The notes under the pieces are model-generated. The model was not told where the DNA came from. It saw only the letters and a list, made by a program, of their open reading frames with translations, and did no database searches. 64,000 nt of DNA, from the NCBI GenBank assembly GCA_963804055.1, contig CAWDOU010000001.1:124001-188000 (forward strand), read 5' to 3'. The stretch's first letter is position 1. Every line of letters begins with the position of its first letter. Made by a program: the position numbers and the translations under genes. This DNA is from Bog-473 sp963804055 (GTDB lineage: Bacteria; Actinomycetota; Acidimicrobiia; Acidimicrobiales; RAAP-2). Below, one piece after another: positions 35,101 to 42,897 of this stretch.

Positions 35101-35503
35101 CGGCATCTGCGGCCAGGATCTGACCGGCCTCGGCGCAGGCGCAGAGGCGAGCCGCCTCGAGCACCGGATCGCCGTAGTAGTCGTTGGACTCCATCGTCAC
35201 CTCGCCGCCACTGAGCCCGATGCGGAGACCGAGCGGGTGGCGGGCGCCGACGTTGTCGTGGTGGACGGCTTGCTGCATCGCGACGGCGCACGAGAGGGCG
35301 GCTGAAGTGCTGCGGAAGACGACCATGACTCCGTCGCCGAGACCCTTGACTTCGACTCCTCCGGAGCCGGCGATGGCTTGGCGCAAGACCGAGAAGTGGT
35401 CGCGGAGCAGCTCGTCCGACGCAGCCGGGCTGAGGTCGTAGCTGATCTCGGTCGAACCGACCAGGTCGGTGAACAGGACCGTGATGGTCTCGGTGTCCCC
35501 CAA
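32192..35503 (-). CDS. Class III nucleotide cyclase domain-AAA ATPase-TPR regulator
   Basis: A 1103-residue signalling protein. Residues 1-170 form a class III adenylate/guanylate cyclase domain with metal-binding D13 (FTDLVGST) and D57 (KGLGDG) and K53. A predicted ATPase follows with GDAGVGKT at 225-232 and Walker B VLVLDDLQWSD. The C-terminal 600 residues are helical TPR-like repeats. In the cyclase the transition-state Asn is replaced (V-L-E-A-A-R, L115) although R119 remains, so activity may be low. TTG at 35503 has AGGAGGAGG 6 bases upstream; the longer frame to 35557 lacks a site. No C-terminal DNA-binding domain is seen. Confidence 0.92.
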   Translation of the reverse strand: MGDTETITVLFTDLVGSTEISYDLSPAASDELLRDHFSVLRQAIAGSGGVEVKGLGDGVMVVFRSTSAALSCAVAMQQAVHHDNVGARHPLGLRIGLSGGEVTMESNDYYGDPVLEAARLCACAEAGQILAADAVRVMGGRRNPYVLERIGARQLKGLPDPVEVFEVPWEPLDDVAAKDVVPLPARLTHVPQTGVVARETEAAKLVDAYKRAASGDGREVILVAGDAGVGKTTLVAEAARRAAKEGACVLLGRCQEDVSASYSVFAEALNHYVAHAPEDVLRDHVKVHGGALGVLVPALVQRLGEVPAPTRTDPDTERYLLYGAVVGLLTAASALQPTVLVLDDLQWSDSQSLRLLRHVVATVDTARLLVLGTFRDTELSPSNPLRDLLGAFRREPNIGQIALKGFDDSGVLAFMEAAAGQRLDEPATDLAHALRLETEGNPFFVGEVLRSLMETGAIYQDDRGRWTAAGEMGEIALPNSVREVITARVNRLGARSYQVLFMAAVIGRDFDFDLLDAVTDLGQEEVLDVLDGAGAAALVREVPDVPGRYSFSHALTQHTLYQGVPAVRRARAHRRVAEAIEASIGPTRGGRVGELAHHWLCASQPANAAKAIDYARRAGQAALVALAPDDAVRYFSQALRLADMVPENDPMIGCDLRLALGEAQRQAGVPGFRETFLDAARRAQDLGATDRLVAAALGNSRGFFSSIGVIDADKVEVLEAALRSLSNDDGRERALLLATLCSELALGTTLDRRQELADEARAMARRLGDPDTIIRTLNLVCDPLQVPSTLAERMVDAKEALELSELLGDPDLLFWTGAYSRLAAVQAGDFEMARRCLEIMRAVTKGLRQPTMLWVTLFNEAADALLSGDPDRAEKHATAALEIGTESGQPDAFGFYGAELIGVRRQQGRYGELVPMIEQVAEQNPALPVFRATLAEGHMEAGNVDTARQMLDAATADLASLPYDVVWIFAVASYADVATELHAEAPARRLLNLLAPFDDQVLFIGATAGSPVAYYCGGLESVLGRYEEAEIHFAQATELNDRGRLEFSAAATHLQWGRMLSARGGPGDRDRARDLLALAHGAAMGRGYADIARRAAAALSECG

Positions 35504-35675
35504 GGCTCGCCTCCTCCTGTTCCGGCGCTGCAGGTGCTCAGGGTAGACGGTGGGCAACCGGAGATGCGCCTGCGCCGGGGCGTTGCCGGCGAGTTCGAGT
35601 CTCGTGCAGCCGCGTGCCGCGCGCGTCGTACGATCCGCCAGACCTCACCGGACGATTTGCGGGCAGGATTGTCAC

Positions 35676-36491
35676 ATGGCGACCGATCAGAGATGGCAGA
35701 CGGGCCGCGTGTTCGACGAGGTGCCCGAGCTCTACGACAGGGTCCGACCGACGTATCCCGAAGAGCTGTATGCCGACCTGGCAGCCGTCACCGGGCTGAG
35801 CGACAGATCGTCGGTGCTCGAAGTCGGTTGCGGGACGGGTCAGGCCACGCGTGCACTGGCGGGCATCGGATGCGCCGTCGTCGCCGTCGAGCTCGGGAGC
35901 CACATGGCCGAATTGGCCCGCCGGCGGCTGGCGGCGTTTCCCAACGCCGAGGTCGAGACCTCGTCGTTCGAGGAATGGGACGATGGAGGCCGCCGCTTCG
36001 ACGTCCTGGTGGCGGCCTCGTCGTGGCACTGGGTCGATCCGGCCGTCGGCTGGCGCCGGGCCCGCGACGTGCTCCGACGCGGCGGGTGGCTGGCCCTGTT
36101 GGGCAACGTCGTCGTCCGGAGGCCGGGTGAGCCCGAGGTCTTTGCGGAGACCGCCGACCTCCACGAGCAGTTCTCCCGCGGGAATGCCGCCTGGGGCCAC
36201 CCGCCCCTCGAGGAGGAGGTGCGGGCGACCGGCGAGGGGTGGGGGCCTCCCCATGAGCCCACTGACCTCTTCGGGCCCACGATCGTGCGCTGGTACCCGT
36301 CCGTGCAGTGGTTCGACGGGGACGGCTTCGCGGATCTGCTCCGTTCGACCTCGATCTACCGGACGCTCCATCAGGAGGTGCGGGAGCCACTCCTTCACGC
36401 CATCGCCGAGCGGATCCGTACGAACCTGGGCGATCGGGTCGCGCGCCGGTACCTGAGTGTCCTCCGAGTCGGGCAGCGGGCCGATGACTGA
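35676..36491 (+). CDS. Class I SAM-dependent methyltransferase
   Basis: A 271-residue methyltransferase with the SAM-binding motif VLEVGCGTGQATRAL near residues 48-62, an acidic strand-2 end (VAVELG) and the post-motif AASSWHWVDP of the methyltransferase-11/25 group. It probably methylates a small molecule; the substrate is unknown. It begins 172 bases from the divergent cyclase gene and overlaps the nucleoside phosphorylase gene by 8 bases, so the two are co-expressed. Confidence 0.9.
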   Translation: MATDQRWQTGRVFDEVPELYDRVRPTYPEELYADLAAVTGLSDRSSVLEVGCGTGQATRALAGIGCAVVAVELGSHMAELARRRLAAFPNAEVETSSFEEWDDGGRRFDVLVAASSWHWVDPAVGWRRARDVLRRGGWLALLGNVVVRRPGEPEVFAETADLHEQFSRGNAAWGHPPLEEEVRATGEGWGPPHEPTDLFGPTIVRWYPSVQWFDGDGFADLLRSTSIYRTLHQEVREPLLHAIAERIRTNLGDRVARRYLSVLRVGQRADD

Positions 36492-37275
36492 CCGCCCGGA
36501 TTCGGCCTATCCCAACTTTCCGGGCAAGCACGGGCTCCGCGCCTTCGTGAACCCCGGCGACACCATCGACTACGTACGGGCGCACGGCGACCTCGAGGGG
36601 TACCAGACGCTCGAAGGCGTCATCCTCACCTACCAGCGCTCGGTGCTCGACTACGTCCTCGCCCGCGAGCGCATCGACGAGCGAGCGCCGCGGGGGTTTC
36701 GAGGGGTCGTCACGCTTCCCAGCACCGACCATGCGATCGGGGTCCTGGGCGGCTTTGGATTCGGGGCCCCCGTGGCGACCTTCCTCCTGGAGAACTTCGC
36801 TGCGCTGGGCACCACGAAGTTCATCTCCATCGGAACGGCGGGTGGTCTGCAGCCAGGTTGTCGGGCCGGGGAGCTGGTGCTGTGCGAGCGGGCCATCCGG
36901 GACGAAGGAGTCTCACACCACTACGTGCCGTCCGCGAAGTACGCCGAGCCTTCCGATCTCCTGACGTCCCAGTTGGCGGGTGCGCTCGACCGCGCCGGCC
37001 TCACCTTCTCCCGGGGGTGCACATGGACCATCGACACCCCGTACCGCGAGTCGGTCGACGAGGCGAGGCAGTACCAGGCGGAAGGCGTGGTGTGTGTCGA
37101 AATGGAAGCGGCCGCCCTCTTCGCCGTGGGCGCGTTCCGCTCGGTCCATGTCGCCAGCGCATTCGTCATCAGCGATCTCCTGGACGCCGAGGAATGGCAG
37201 CCGCTGATGAAGCATGATGCGACCGGTGCGGGGCTCAACCAGCTCTATGAGGCCGCCCTCGACACGCTGCAATGA
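36484..37275 (+). CDS. Nucleoside phosphorylase (PNP/UDP family)
   Basis: A 263-residue phosphorylase of the PNP_UDP_1 family. It has FISIGTAGGLQPGCRAGELVL (phosphate and purine-site loop) and VCVEMEAAALFAVGAF, the conserved Glu-Met-Glu ribose-binding segment. It would cleave a purine or pyrimidine nucleoside with phosphate to base and pentose-1-phosphate; S-methyl-5'-thioadenosine is also possible. Its first codon lies inside the end of the methyltransferase gene (8-base overlap). Pairing with a methyltransferase hints at salvage of a SAM by-product, but this is only a guess. Confidence 0.88.
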   Translation: MTDRPDSAYPNFPGKHGLRAFVNPGDTIDYVRAHGDLEGYQTLEGVILTYQRSVLDYVLARERIDERAPRGFRGVVTLPSTDHAIGVLGGFGFGAPVATFLLENFAALGTTKFISIGTAGGLQPGCRAGELVLCERAIRDEGVSHHYVPSAKYAEPSDLLTSQLAGALDRAGLTFSRGCTWTIDTPYRESVDEARQYQAEGVVCVEMEAAALFAVGAFRSVHVASAFVISDLLDAEEWQPLMKHDATGAGLNQLYEAALDTLQ

Positions 37276-37313
37276 CCGAGCGTCTCTGCAGGCAGTCGCT
37301 ACTGTGGGTCGTC

Positions 37314-37352
37314 ATGCCGGGAGCACTGCCGCACGGGGAATGCCCGGCGTGA
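37314..37352 (+). other. Possible 12-codon leader ORF coupled to the cupin gene
   Basis: TACTGT at 37300-37305 looks like a -10 element and is followed 8 bases later by ATG at 37314. The short frame MPGALPHGECPA ends in a TGA that overlaps the GTG at 37349. This would be a leaderless uORF with stop-start coupling to the cupin. It is too short to judge by coding statistics. Confidence 0.25.
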
Positions 37353-37789
37353 CGGACGCCCCTCCGACGTTCGATCCCGCCGGCTTCTCCAACGATCCCT
37401 ACGTGAAGCGCGTCGAGAAGCCATGGGGGTATGAGCTCCATTGGGTTCGTGACGATGCGCCCTACATGGGGAAGGTGTTGCACATCACTGCGGGCGCACG
37501 TCTGAGCCTGCAGCTCCATGACGCGAAGCAGGAGACGTGGTTCCTCATGAACGGCCAGGCCAAGGTGCTCTGGGACGACAGTGGCGGGGATCTTGTCGAA
37601 ACTGTGCTCCAACCGGGGCTGGGCTACAGCACGGCCATCGGGCAACGCCACCGTCTGATCGGGGTGACCGATTGCGACGTGCTCGAGGTGTCCACCCCTG
37701 AGCGGGGCACGACGTGGCGACTCGAAGACGACAGCGCGTGGCCCAACGAGACACCGGAACAGCGGAAGAAGGAACGCGGGGGGAGTTGA
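37349..37789 (+). CDS. Cupin-fold protein similar to type II mannose-6-phosphate isomerase C-terminus
   Basis: A 146-residue single cupin. It has VEKPWGYELHWV, LHITAGARLSLQLHDAKQETWFLMNG (cupin motif 1 region) and GYSTAIGQRHRLIGVTDCDVLEVSTP (motif 2 region), as in ManC/AlgA C-terminal isomerase domains and stand-alone sugar-phosphate cupins. The metal-binding histidines are partly kept (H at LQLHD and QRHRL). The start is GTG 37349 or the ATG at 37340. A role in sugar-phosphate isomerisation is possible but not established. Confidence 0.82.
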   Translation: MTDAPPTFDPAGFSNDPYVKRVEKPWGYELHWVRDDAPYMGKVLHITAGARLSLQLHDAKQETWFLMNGQAKVLWDDSGGDLVETVLQPGLGYSTAIGQRHRLIGVTDCDVLEVSTPERGTTWRLEDDSAWPNETPEQRKKERGGS

Positions 37790-37904
37790 CCGGGCGGCCG
37801 GCCGACAACGCGCCGACGCGACGGAAGGACTCCAACCGGCTCACACAGGGCCCACCCTCGCACCGGACGAAGATGCGGGCACCCCGACGGACGAAATTCT
37901 CCAC

Positions 37905-38576
37905 CTAGTCCTCGGCCCGGTCCCGATCGTCCTCAATGCGAATGCCGAGGTCCATGAAGACCCGCAGCGCCAAGGGCAGGACTTGGGCGCTGTCGATGAT
38001 GATGTCCCGCATGGACTGGCCGCCCTCAATGTCGGCCAGTGACGAGCCGTGAAAGCGGGCGCCCGGCATCACGACCTGTGAGAACTCGGCTCCGGTCGCA
38101 TCGCAGTCGAAGAAGAACGCGGAGGAGAGGCGGGCGGCCGAGAACTCGGCGCCGCGCAGGTTCACGTGATCGAAGAGGATTCGATCCGCCTGGCTCATGC
38201 GGAAGTTCGCGTCGTCGAGCTTGCACTCGGTGAAGGTGACGTCCTCCATGGTGGTCCGGGCAACCTGCGCCGCGGACAACCGGCAATCGACGAACTCGAC
38301 GCGTGAGAGCGATGCCTCCTCCAGGTCGGCTCCGGAGAAGTCCGCCCCCTCCATGAGGACGTCCACGAGTCGGGCACCCCGCAGATCCGCCCCGACGAAC
38401 GAGGCATGCAGGATGTGCGATTCCTCGATGTGCAGCGCGGCGAAGCGGCGCTCCGAGCAGTCGCCTTGCACCGTGAGCCCGATGAGCTCGACGTCGTCGG
38501 CCGCATCGATGTCCCCCGCCGGGGCGAGGTCGCCCGGAAGGCGGGGGTGTTGGGGCCGTCCGGTGCGCTTCGCCAT
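37905..38576 (-). CDS. Pentapeptide-repeat protein
   Basis: A 223-residue protein made largely of tandem A(D/N)LxX-type pentapeptides from about residue 45 to 185 (FVGADLRGARLVDVLMEGAD, then ADLEEASLSRVEF, LDDANFRMSQ, LRGAEFSAARLSSAF). These fold as a right-handed quadrilateral beta-helix. Some relatives mimic DNA and protect gyrase; most have no known function. ATG at 38576 is chosen over 38606. The gene converges with the cupin gene and is 47 bases from the TetR stop behind it. It looks unrelated to the catabolic genes. Confidence 0.88.
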   Translation of the reverse strand: MAKRTGRPQHPRLPGDLAPAGDIDAADDVELIGLTVQGDCSERRFAALHIEESHILHASFVGADLRGARLVDVLMEGADFSGADLEEASLSRVEFVDCRLSAAQVARTTMEDVTFTECKLDDANFRMSQADRILFDHVNLRGAEFSAARLSSAFFFDCDATGAEFSQVVMPGARFHGSSLADIEGGQSMRDIIIDSAQVLPLALRVFMDLGIRIEDDRDRAED

Positions 38577-38623
38577 CGTCGTGACAGTACGCGTTCGGCC
38601 GCCCAACGGCTCCGCGACGACGA

Positions 38624-39364
38624 TCAGTCGGCGACGAGGTCGTCGGACCGCGGCCGCGCCGTCATGCCGTCAGCGGCCGGCGCCTGCAGCCCGAGCGCGT
38701 TGACGAAGAGCCGGGTGAGTTGCTCCACACCCAGATCGAAATCGCAGTCCACCAGGCCCTGGACGAACCACATCTCGGGGAAGCGGTAGGTCATGGCGCC
38801 GAGGCCGGCCGCGGCAATGGCGGGGTCGAGATCCGGGTCGGCCAGCCCGTGCTGCTGCAGCCGGCGGATGGAGTCCGCGATCTGCGCCGACGAGACGTGG
38901 TGGCGCTCGTTGCGCAAGGCACGCAGGTCCTCGTCGAAGCGCGAGACCTGCTCAATCACCCCCATGATGCGGGACTCGTCCCGGTAGCTCTCGAGGTTGC
39001 GCCGGATCCCCTCGTGGATGCGCTCGTACGGGGAGGCGGTCGACCGCGCGTCCAGGATGACGCTGTAGAGCGGCTCGCTCAGGCGTTGTTCCACCTCGGC
39101 CGCCACCTCCCGGAACACCTCCTCCTTCGATTCGAAGTAGTGGTAGAAGGACCCGTGCGAGAGGCCGGCGCGCTCGGCGATGTCGGAGATCCGTGCGTCG
39201 AGGAACCCGTCCTGCTCGAACACCTCCTTGGCCGCGCCGAGGAGGCGCGCCCGCGTCTCGATGCCCTTGCGCGAGCGCGGCCCGCTCGGCTTGTCGCCCC
39301 CGGCCGGTATCGGCGTCGTCTCGTCCTTGTCCATCGGCGTCGGGTCGGCGGGCGGCGCCGTCAC
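38624..39364 (-). CDS. TetR-family transcriptional regulator
   Basis: A 246-residue regulator. The TetR helix-turn-helix lies at about 40-90 (RARLLGAAKEVFEQDGFLDARISDIAERAGLSHGSFYHYFESKEEV), followed by a helical effector domain. GTG at 39364 sits 4 bases after the stop of the DUF35-thiolase gene, so it is probably in the same message; ATG at 39334 is the alternative. A regulator downstream of the enzyme gene suggests autoregulated feedback on the thiolase operon. The ligand is unknown, perhaps an acyl-CoA. Confidence 0.9.
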   Translation of the reverse strand: MTAPPADPTPMDKDETTPIPAGGDKPSGPRSRKGIETRARLLGAAKEVFEQDGFLDARISDIAERAGLSHGSFYHYFESKEEVFREVAAEVEQRLSEPLYSVILDARSTASPYERIHEGIRRNLESYRDESRIMGVIEQVSRFDEDLRALRNERHHVSSAQIADSIRRLQQHGLADPDLDPAIAAAGLGAMTYRFPEMWFVQGLVDCDFDLGVEQLTRLFVNALGLQAPAADGMTARPRSDDLVAD

Positions 39365-39368
39365 GGGC

Positions 39369-41036
39369 TCACGCGTCCTTCCGCTGCAGCAGCAGCACGC
39401 CGGAGGGCGTCCCGCCCCCGGAGGTGACCACTGCGGTCGTGGCCCCGGACACCTGGCGCGCGCCGGCGTCGTGGCGCAGCTGGGTGACCGCCTCGTAGAG
39501 GAAGCCGAACCCGTGGCTGCGGCCCTCCGAGAGCTGCCCGCCGTGCGGGTTGACCGGGAGCTCGCCGTCCAGGGCGATGCGGCGGCCACCGTCGAGCCAG
39601 TCGTAGGCCTCGCCGAACCCGCAGAATCCGAGGCCCTCGATCCACGAGATGGCGTTGAAGGTGAAGCCGTCGTAGACCAGCGCCAGGTCGACCTCCGACG
39701 GCCGCATGGCGGTCCGGGTCCACAGGTGCGCGGCCTGCCCGATCACCTGTGGCTCGTGCGTCAACGTGTCCTGGTCCCAGGACACCCGCTCCAGAATCTG
39801 GGTGCCGACGGCCTCGATGCGCACCGCCGGGTGGGGGAGGTCGTCGGCCACCTCGGCTGCCGAGACGATCACCGCGATGGAGCCGTCGCACGGCACGTCG
39901 CAGTCGTAGAGCCCGAAGGGGGACGTGATCGGCCGCGCCGACAGGTAGTCGTCCATCGTCATCGGGTCGCGGTAGATGGCGTTGGGGTTGAGCGCCGCGT
40001 TGCGGCGCCCGTTGAGCGCAATGAGCCCGAGCATCTCGCGGGGGGCGCCGTAGCGGTGCAGGTACTGGTTGGCGTTCATGCCGATCCAGTTGGCGGCGGA
40101 GATGGCGCCGAAGGGCGCGCGCCATTCGCGGAACGGGCCCGAGACCCGCTCGGCTCGTCGGCTGCCCGTGCCGCCCTCGGCCAGCGCGGCCTGGGCCGCG
40201 CGTCCCGCCAGCACGGCGAAGGTGGACTCCCAGACGGTGCGGAAGCAGAGCACATGGCGGCACAGCCCCGCCGCCACCGCCAGGGCGGCCGCTATCACGG
40301 AGCCGCCGGGCCCGGGGAGGTCGCCGCCGCCGTTGATCCACGTCGGATGGATGCGGAGCGCCTCCTCAATCGCGCTGGCGCCGCCTTCGCTCATGCCGCC
40401 CCCGCTCATGCCGGGGTAGGTCGACAGTCCGTCGATGTCGTCGATGGTCAGGCCGGCGTCGGCGATCGCCAGCAGGCTGGCGTCGACGGCCAGCGAGAGC
40501 GGGTCGACCATCAGCCGCCGGCCGAAGGCGGAACGGCCGATGCCGCTGAGGACGGCCTTGTGCTCGAAACGCTCGTCGCCGAGGGGGGCGCGGGGGAGCG
40601 GCCGCACCGGTTCGGGGACCCGGTCCACCGGGTCGACCGTGCCCGTCAGCTCGAAGAGCGGCAGCCACACGTCCTCCTGTTGGAGGAACGTGACCGTGAC
40701 CTCCTGGCCGATCTCGACGTCCCCGGGAGCGCAGCCCACGATGTTCGTCGTCAGGTGGACGCGGCGGTCCTCGGCCAGTGCGACATTGGCGATCACGTAG
40801 GGCGGATCGAGGTCGGGGAGCCACCGGTGCTCGTTGACCGTCAAGCCCACGACCGTGCCCCGGCCCGACACCGGGGCCGGCTTCCACGACCGGCTCCGGC
40901 AGTACGGACAGATGGGCACCGGCGGGTGCACCAGCTCGCCGCAGTCCCCACACTTCTGGATGCGGAGCGTGCCGTCGGCGCCCGAGGTCCAGAACCAGTC
41001 GTTGGCCGGCGTCAGCTCGGGGAGCGGGCGTGTCAC
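39369..41036 (-). CDS. DUF35 (zinc ribbon/OB-fold) fused to a thiolase-like enzyme
   Basis: A 555-residue fusion. Residues 1-50 carry a rubredoxin-like zinc ribbon (C29, C32, C43, C46) and residues 55-130 the DUF35 OB fold. From about 150 onward it is a thiolase-superfamily protein of the SCP2/Ltp2 type, ending with HGG (H498 in NPHGGQLSEG). The classical thiolase nucleophile Cys environment is not seen. In steroid degraders, separate Ltp2 and DUF35 (ChsH2) proteins form a retro-aldolase that cleaves side chains; here both are one chain. It may therefore be a lyase, not a thiolase. GTG at 41036 is chosen since residues before it are not DUF35-like. Confidence 0.9.
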   Translation of the reverse strand: MTRPLPELTPANDWFWTSGADGTLRIQKCGDCGELVHPPVPICPYCRSRSWKPAPVSGRGTVVGLTVNEHRWLPDLDPPYVIANVALAEDRRVHLTTNIVGCAPGDVEIGQEVTVTFLQQEDVWLPLFELTGTVDPVDRVPEPVRPLPRAPLGDERFEHKAVLSGIGRSAFGRRLMVDPLSLAVDASLLAIADAGLTIDDIDGLSTYPGMSGGGMSEGGASAIEEALRIHPTWINGGGDLPGPGGSVIAAALAVAAGLCRHVLCFRTVWESTFAVLAGRAAQAALAEGGTGSRRAERVSGPFREWRAPFGAISAANWIGMNANQYLHRYGAPREMLGLIALNGRRNAALNPNAIYRDPMTMDDYLSARPITSPFGLYDCDVPCDGSIAVIVSAAEVADDLPHPAVRIEAVGTQILERVSWDQDTLTHEPQVIGQAAHLWTRTAMRPSEVDLALVYDGFTFNAISWIEGLGFCGFGEAYDWLDGGRRIALDGELPVNPHGGQLSEGRSHGFGFLYEAVTQLRHDAGARQVSGATTAVVTSGGGTPSGVLLLQRKDA

Positions 41037-41064
41037 GGCTGCACCCGGGGGCCTCGTCCGGTAT

Positions 41065-41078
41065 TGACATCGACGTCG
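41065..41078. promoter_or_regulatory. Second copy of the TGACATCGACGTCG motif
   Basis: Identical to 6706-6719 and 29 bases upstream of the DUF35-thiolase start in the divergent gap with mmsA. A shared regulator of the CoA-transferase and thiolase genes is the simplest reading. Confidence 0.4.
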
Positions 41079-41214
41079 CAATCGAACACGACAGACATGT
41101 TACGTGCCCGGCCCAGTATGGCCCGAGCCGAGGGAACCCCGGGCAAAACGTCCTGCGTACCCCGCAGTGCCGGGGACCCGGCCGGCCGCCGGGACCGGTA
41201 TCGGGGGCCCGCCG

Positions 41215-41220
41215 TAAGAT
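41215..41220 (+). promoter_or_regulatory. -10 element of a probable leaderless mmsA transcript
   Basis: TAAGAT lies 8 bases before the ATG of mmsA and no ribosome-binding site is present. RNA starts are expected at about the ATG itself. The -35 region (GGACCG) is weak. Confidence 0.4.
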
Positions 41221-41228
41221 CCCGCGAC

Positions 41229-42734
41229 ATGACGGCTCCTTCGACCGACCTGCGGCACATCGGGCATTTCATCGGGGGCCGCGCCGCACCGGGCGTGTCC
41301 GGCCGGACCGCCCCGGTCTACGACCCCGCCCGGGGCGTCCAGACGGCCGAGGTCGCCCTGGCGTCGGTGGCCGAGGTGGACGCCGTCGTGGCGTCGGCGG
41401 TCGAGGCGTCCGACGACTGGCGCTCGTCGTCGCTCACCCGGCGCGCCAGCCTGCTGTTCCGGCTGCGTGAGCTGCTCGACGCCAACCGTGGCGAGCTCGC
41501 CGCCGCGGTCACCAGGGAGCATGGCAAGGTCCTGGAGGATGCCCGGGGCGAAGTGGCCCGCGGCATTGAGAACGTCGAGTTCGCGTGCGGCATCCCGAAC
41601 CTCCTGAAGGGCTCGTCCAACTCGGAGATCTCGACGGGCGTGGACATCCGCACCGTGCTCGAGCCGCTGGGTGTGGTGGCCGGTATCACCCCGTTCAACT
41701 TCCCGATCATGGTCCCGCTGTGGATGATGGCCAATGCCATCGCCTGCGGGAACTGCTTCGTGCTCAAGCCGTCCGAGAAGGATCCCTCCGCCTCCTTGGT
41801 CCTGGCGGACATTGTGCAGCGCGCCGGTTTCCCCGACGGCGTCTTCAGCGTGGTGCAGGGCGATCGCGACGCCGTCGAGGCACTGCTGGCACACCCCGAC
41901 GTGGCGGCGGTCTCCTTCGTCGGCAGCACCCCCGTGGCGCGCCACATCTATGAGACCGGCACGCGCCAGGGCAAGCGGGTCCAGGCGCTGGGCGGGGCGA
42001 AGAACCACATGGTCGTCATGCCCGATGCGGACATCGACGCCGCCGCGGACGCCGCGGTGTCCGCCGCCTACGGGTCAGCCGGCGAGCGGTGCATGGCCAT
42101 TTCGGTCGTGGTCGCGGTCGGGCCGGTGGCCGACCCGCTCGTCGAGGCCATCGTCAGCCGGATTCCCGACGTGGTGATCGGGGCCGGCGACGAGGAGGCG
42201 TCCATGATGGGGCCGCTGATCACGGCGGAGCACCGCGCGCGAGTCCAGTCCTACGTCACGGGCGCCGCCGATGAGGGGGCGAAGGTCGTGGTCGACGGCT
42301 CGAACCCGGGGCGCGAGAGCGGGTTCTTCGTCGGCTGCTCATTGCTGGACGACGTGAAGCCGGGCATGCGCGTCTACGACGACGAGATCTTCGGTCCCGT
42401 CCTCAGCGTGGTGCGGGTGCCGACGCTCGACGAGGCCCTCACGCTGGTGAACGACAACCCCTACGGCAACGGCACGGCGGTCTTCACCCGTGACGGCGGC
42501 TCGGCCCGGCGGTTCGAGCGTGAGGTCCAGGTCGGCATGGTCGGCATCAACGTCCCGATTCCGGTCCCCGTCGCCTCCCACTCCTTCGGGGGATGGAAGG
42601 ACTCCATCTTCGGCGACTCCTCCATCTACGGCCCTGACGGCATCCGCTTCTGCACCAGGCCCAAGGTCGTGACGTCCCGCTGGCCCGACCCGGGGCCGGG
42701 CAGCATGGAGCTGCACTTCCCGACCAACCACTGA
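41229..42734 (+). CDS. mmsA: Methylmalonate-semialdehyde dehydrogenase (CoA-acylating)
   Basis: A 501-residue ALDH-superfamily enzyme matching MmsA. The nucleophile is C288 in GERCMA, and the usual catalytic Glu motif is replaced by LGGAKNH, the Asn variant that distinguishes CoA-dependent methylmalonate-semialdehyde dehydrogenase. VAGITPFNFPIMVPLWM and the C-terminal SFGGWKDSIFGD also fit. It converts methylmalonate or malonate semialdehyde plus CoA and NAD to propionyl-CoA or acetyl-CoA and CO2, in valine, myo-inositol or branched-chain degradation. It diverges from the DUF35-thiolase gene. Related acyl-CoA substrates such as a C3 propionyl unit from the pathway are plausible. Confidence 0.93.
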   Translation: MTAPSTDLRHIGHFIGGRAAPGVSGRTAPVYDPARGVQTAEVALASVAEVDAVVASAVEASDDWRSSSLTRRASLLFRLRELLDANRGELAAAVTREHGKVLEDARGEVARGIENVEFACGIPNLLKGSSNSEISTGVDIRTVLEPLGVVAGITPFNFPIMVPLWMMANAIACGNCFVLKPSEKDPSASLVLADIVQRAGFPDGVFSVVQGDRDAVEALLAHPDVAAVSFVGSTPVARHIYETGTRQGKRVQALGGAKNHMVVMPDADIDAAADAAVSAAYGSAGERCMAISVVVAVGPVADPLVEAIVSRIPDVVIGAGDEEASMMGPLITAEHRARVQSYVTGAADEGAKVVVDGSNPGRESGFFVGCSLLDDVKPGMRVYDDEIFGPVLSVVRVPTLDEALTLVNDNPYGNGTAVFTRDGGSARRFEREVQVGMVGINVPIPVPVASHSFGGWKDSIFGDSSIYGPDGIRFCTRPKVVTSRWPDPGPGSMELHFPTNH

Positions 42735-42745
42735 ACCCGGCCGCC

Positions 42746-42768
42746 GGCCCCACAGCCGGGGTGGGGCC
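42746..42768 (+). terminator. Hairpin after mmsA
   Basis: GGCCCCAC (42746-42753) and GTGGGGCC (42761-42768) form a perfect 8-bp stem with a 7-base loop, 12 bases after the mmsA stop. No T run follows, which is common in high-GC actinobacteria. Confidence 0.5.
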
Positions 42769-42861
42769 CCGCCGGTCGGTCGGCGGCGCCCCGGACGGAA
42801 AAAGGCCGCTGACCTGCTCATTCTCAACGTCGGCGGAGCGCCGTTGGGCCCAATTTGTTGT

Positions 42862-42890
42862 ATGACACTGGCGTCACATTCAGATATCCT
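42862..42890 (+). promoter_or_regulatory. Promoter for leaderless amidohydrolase transcript
   Basis: ATGACA (42862-42867), 17 bases, TATCCT (42885-42890); the ATG follows after 7 bases with no ribosome-binding site. TGAC...GTCA arms (42863-42866 and 42873-42876) and the string TCAGATA before the -10 match the promoter at 24602-24631. Confidence 0.6.
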
Positions 42891-42897
42891 TAGGACC

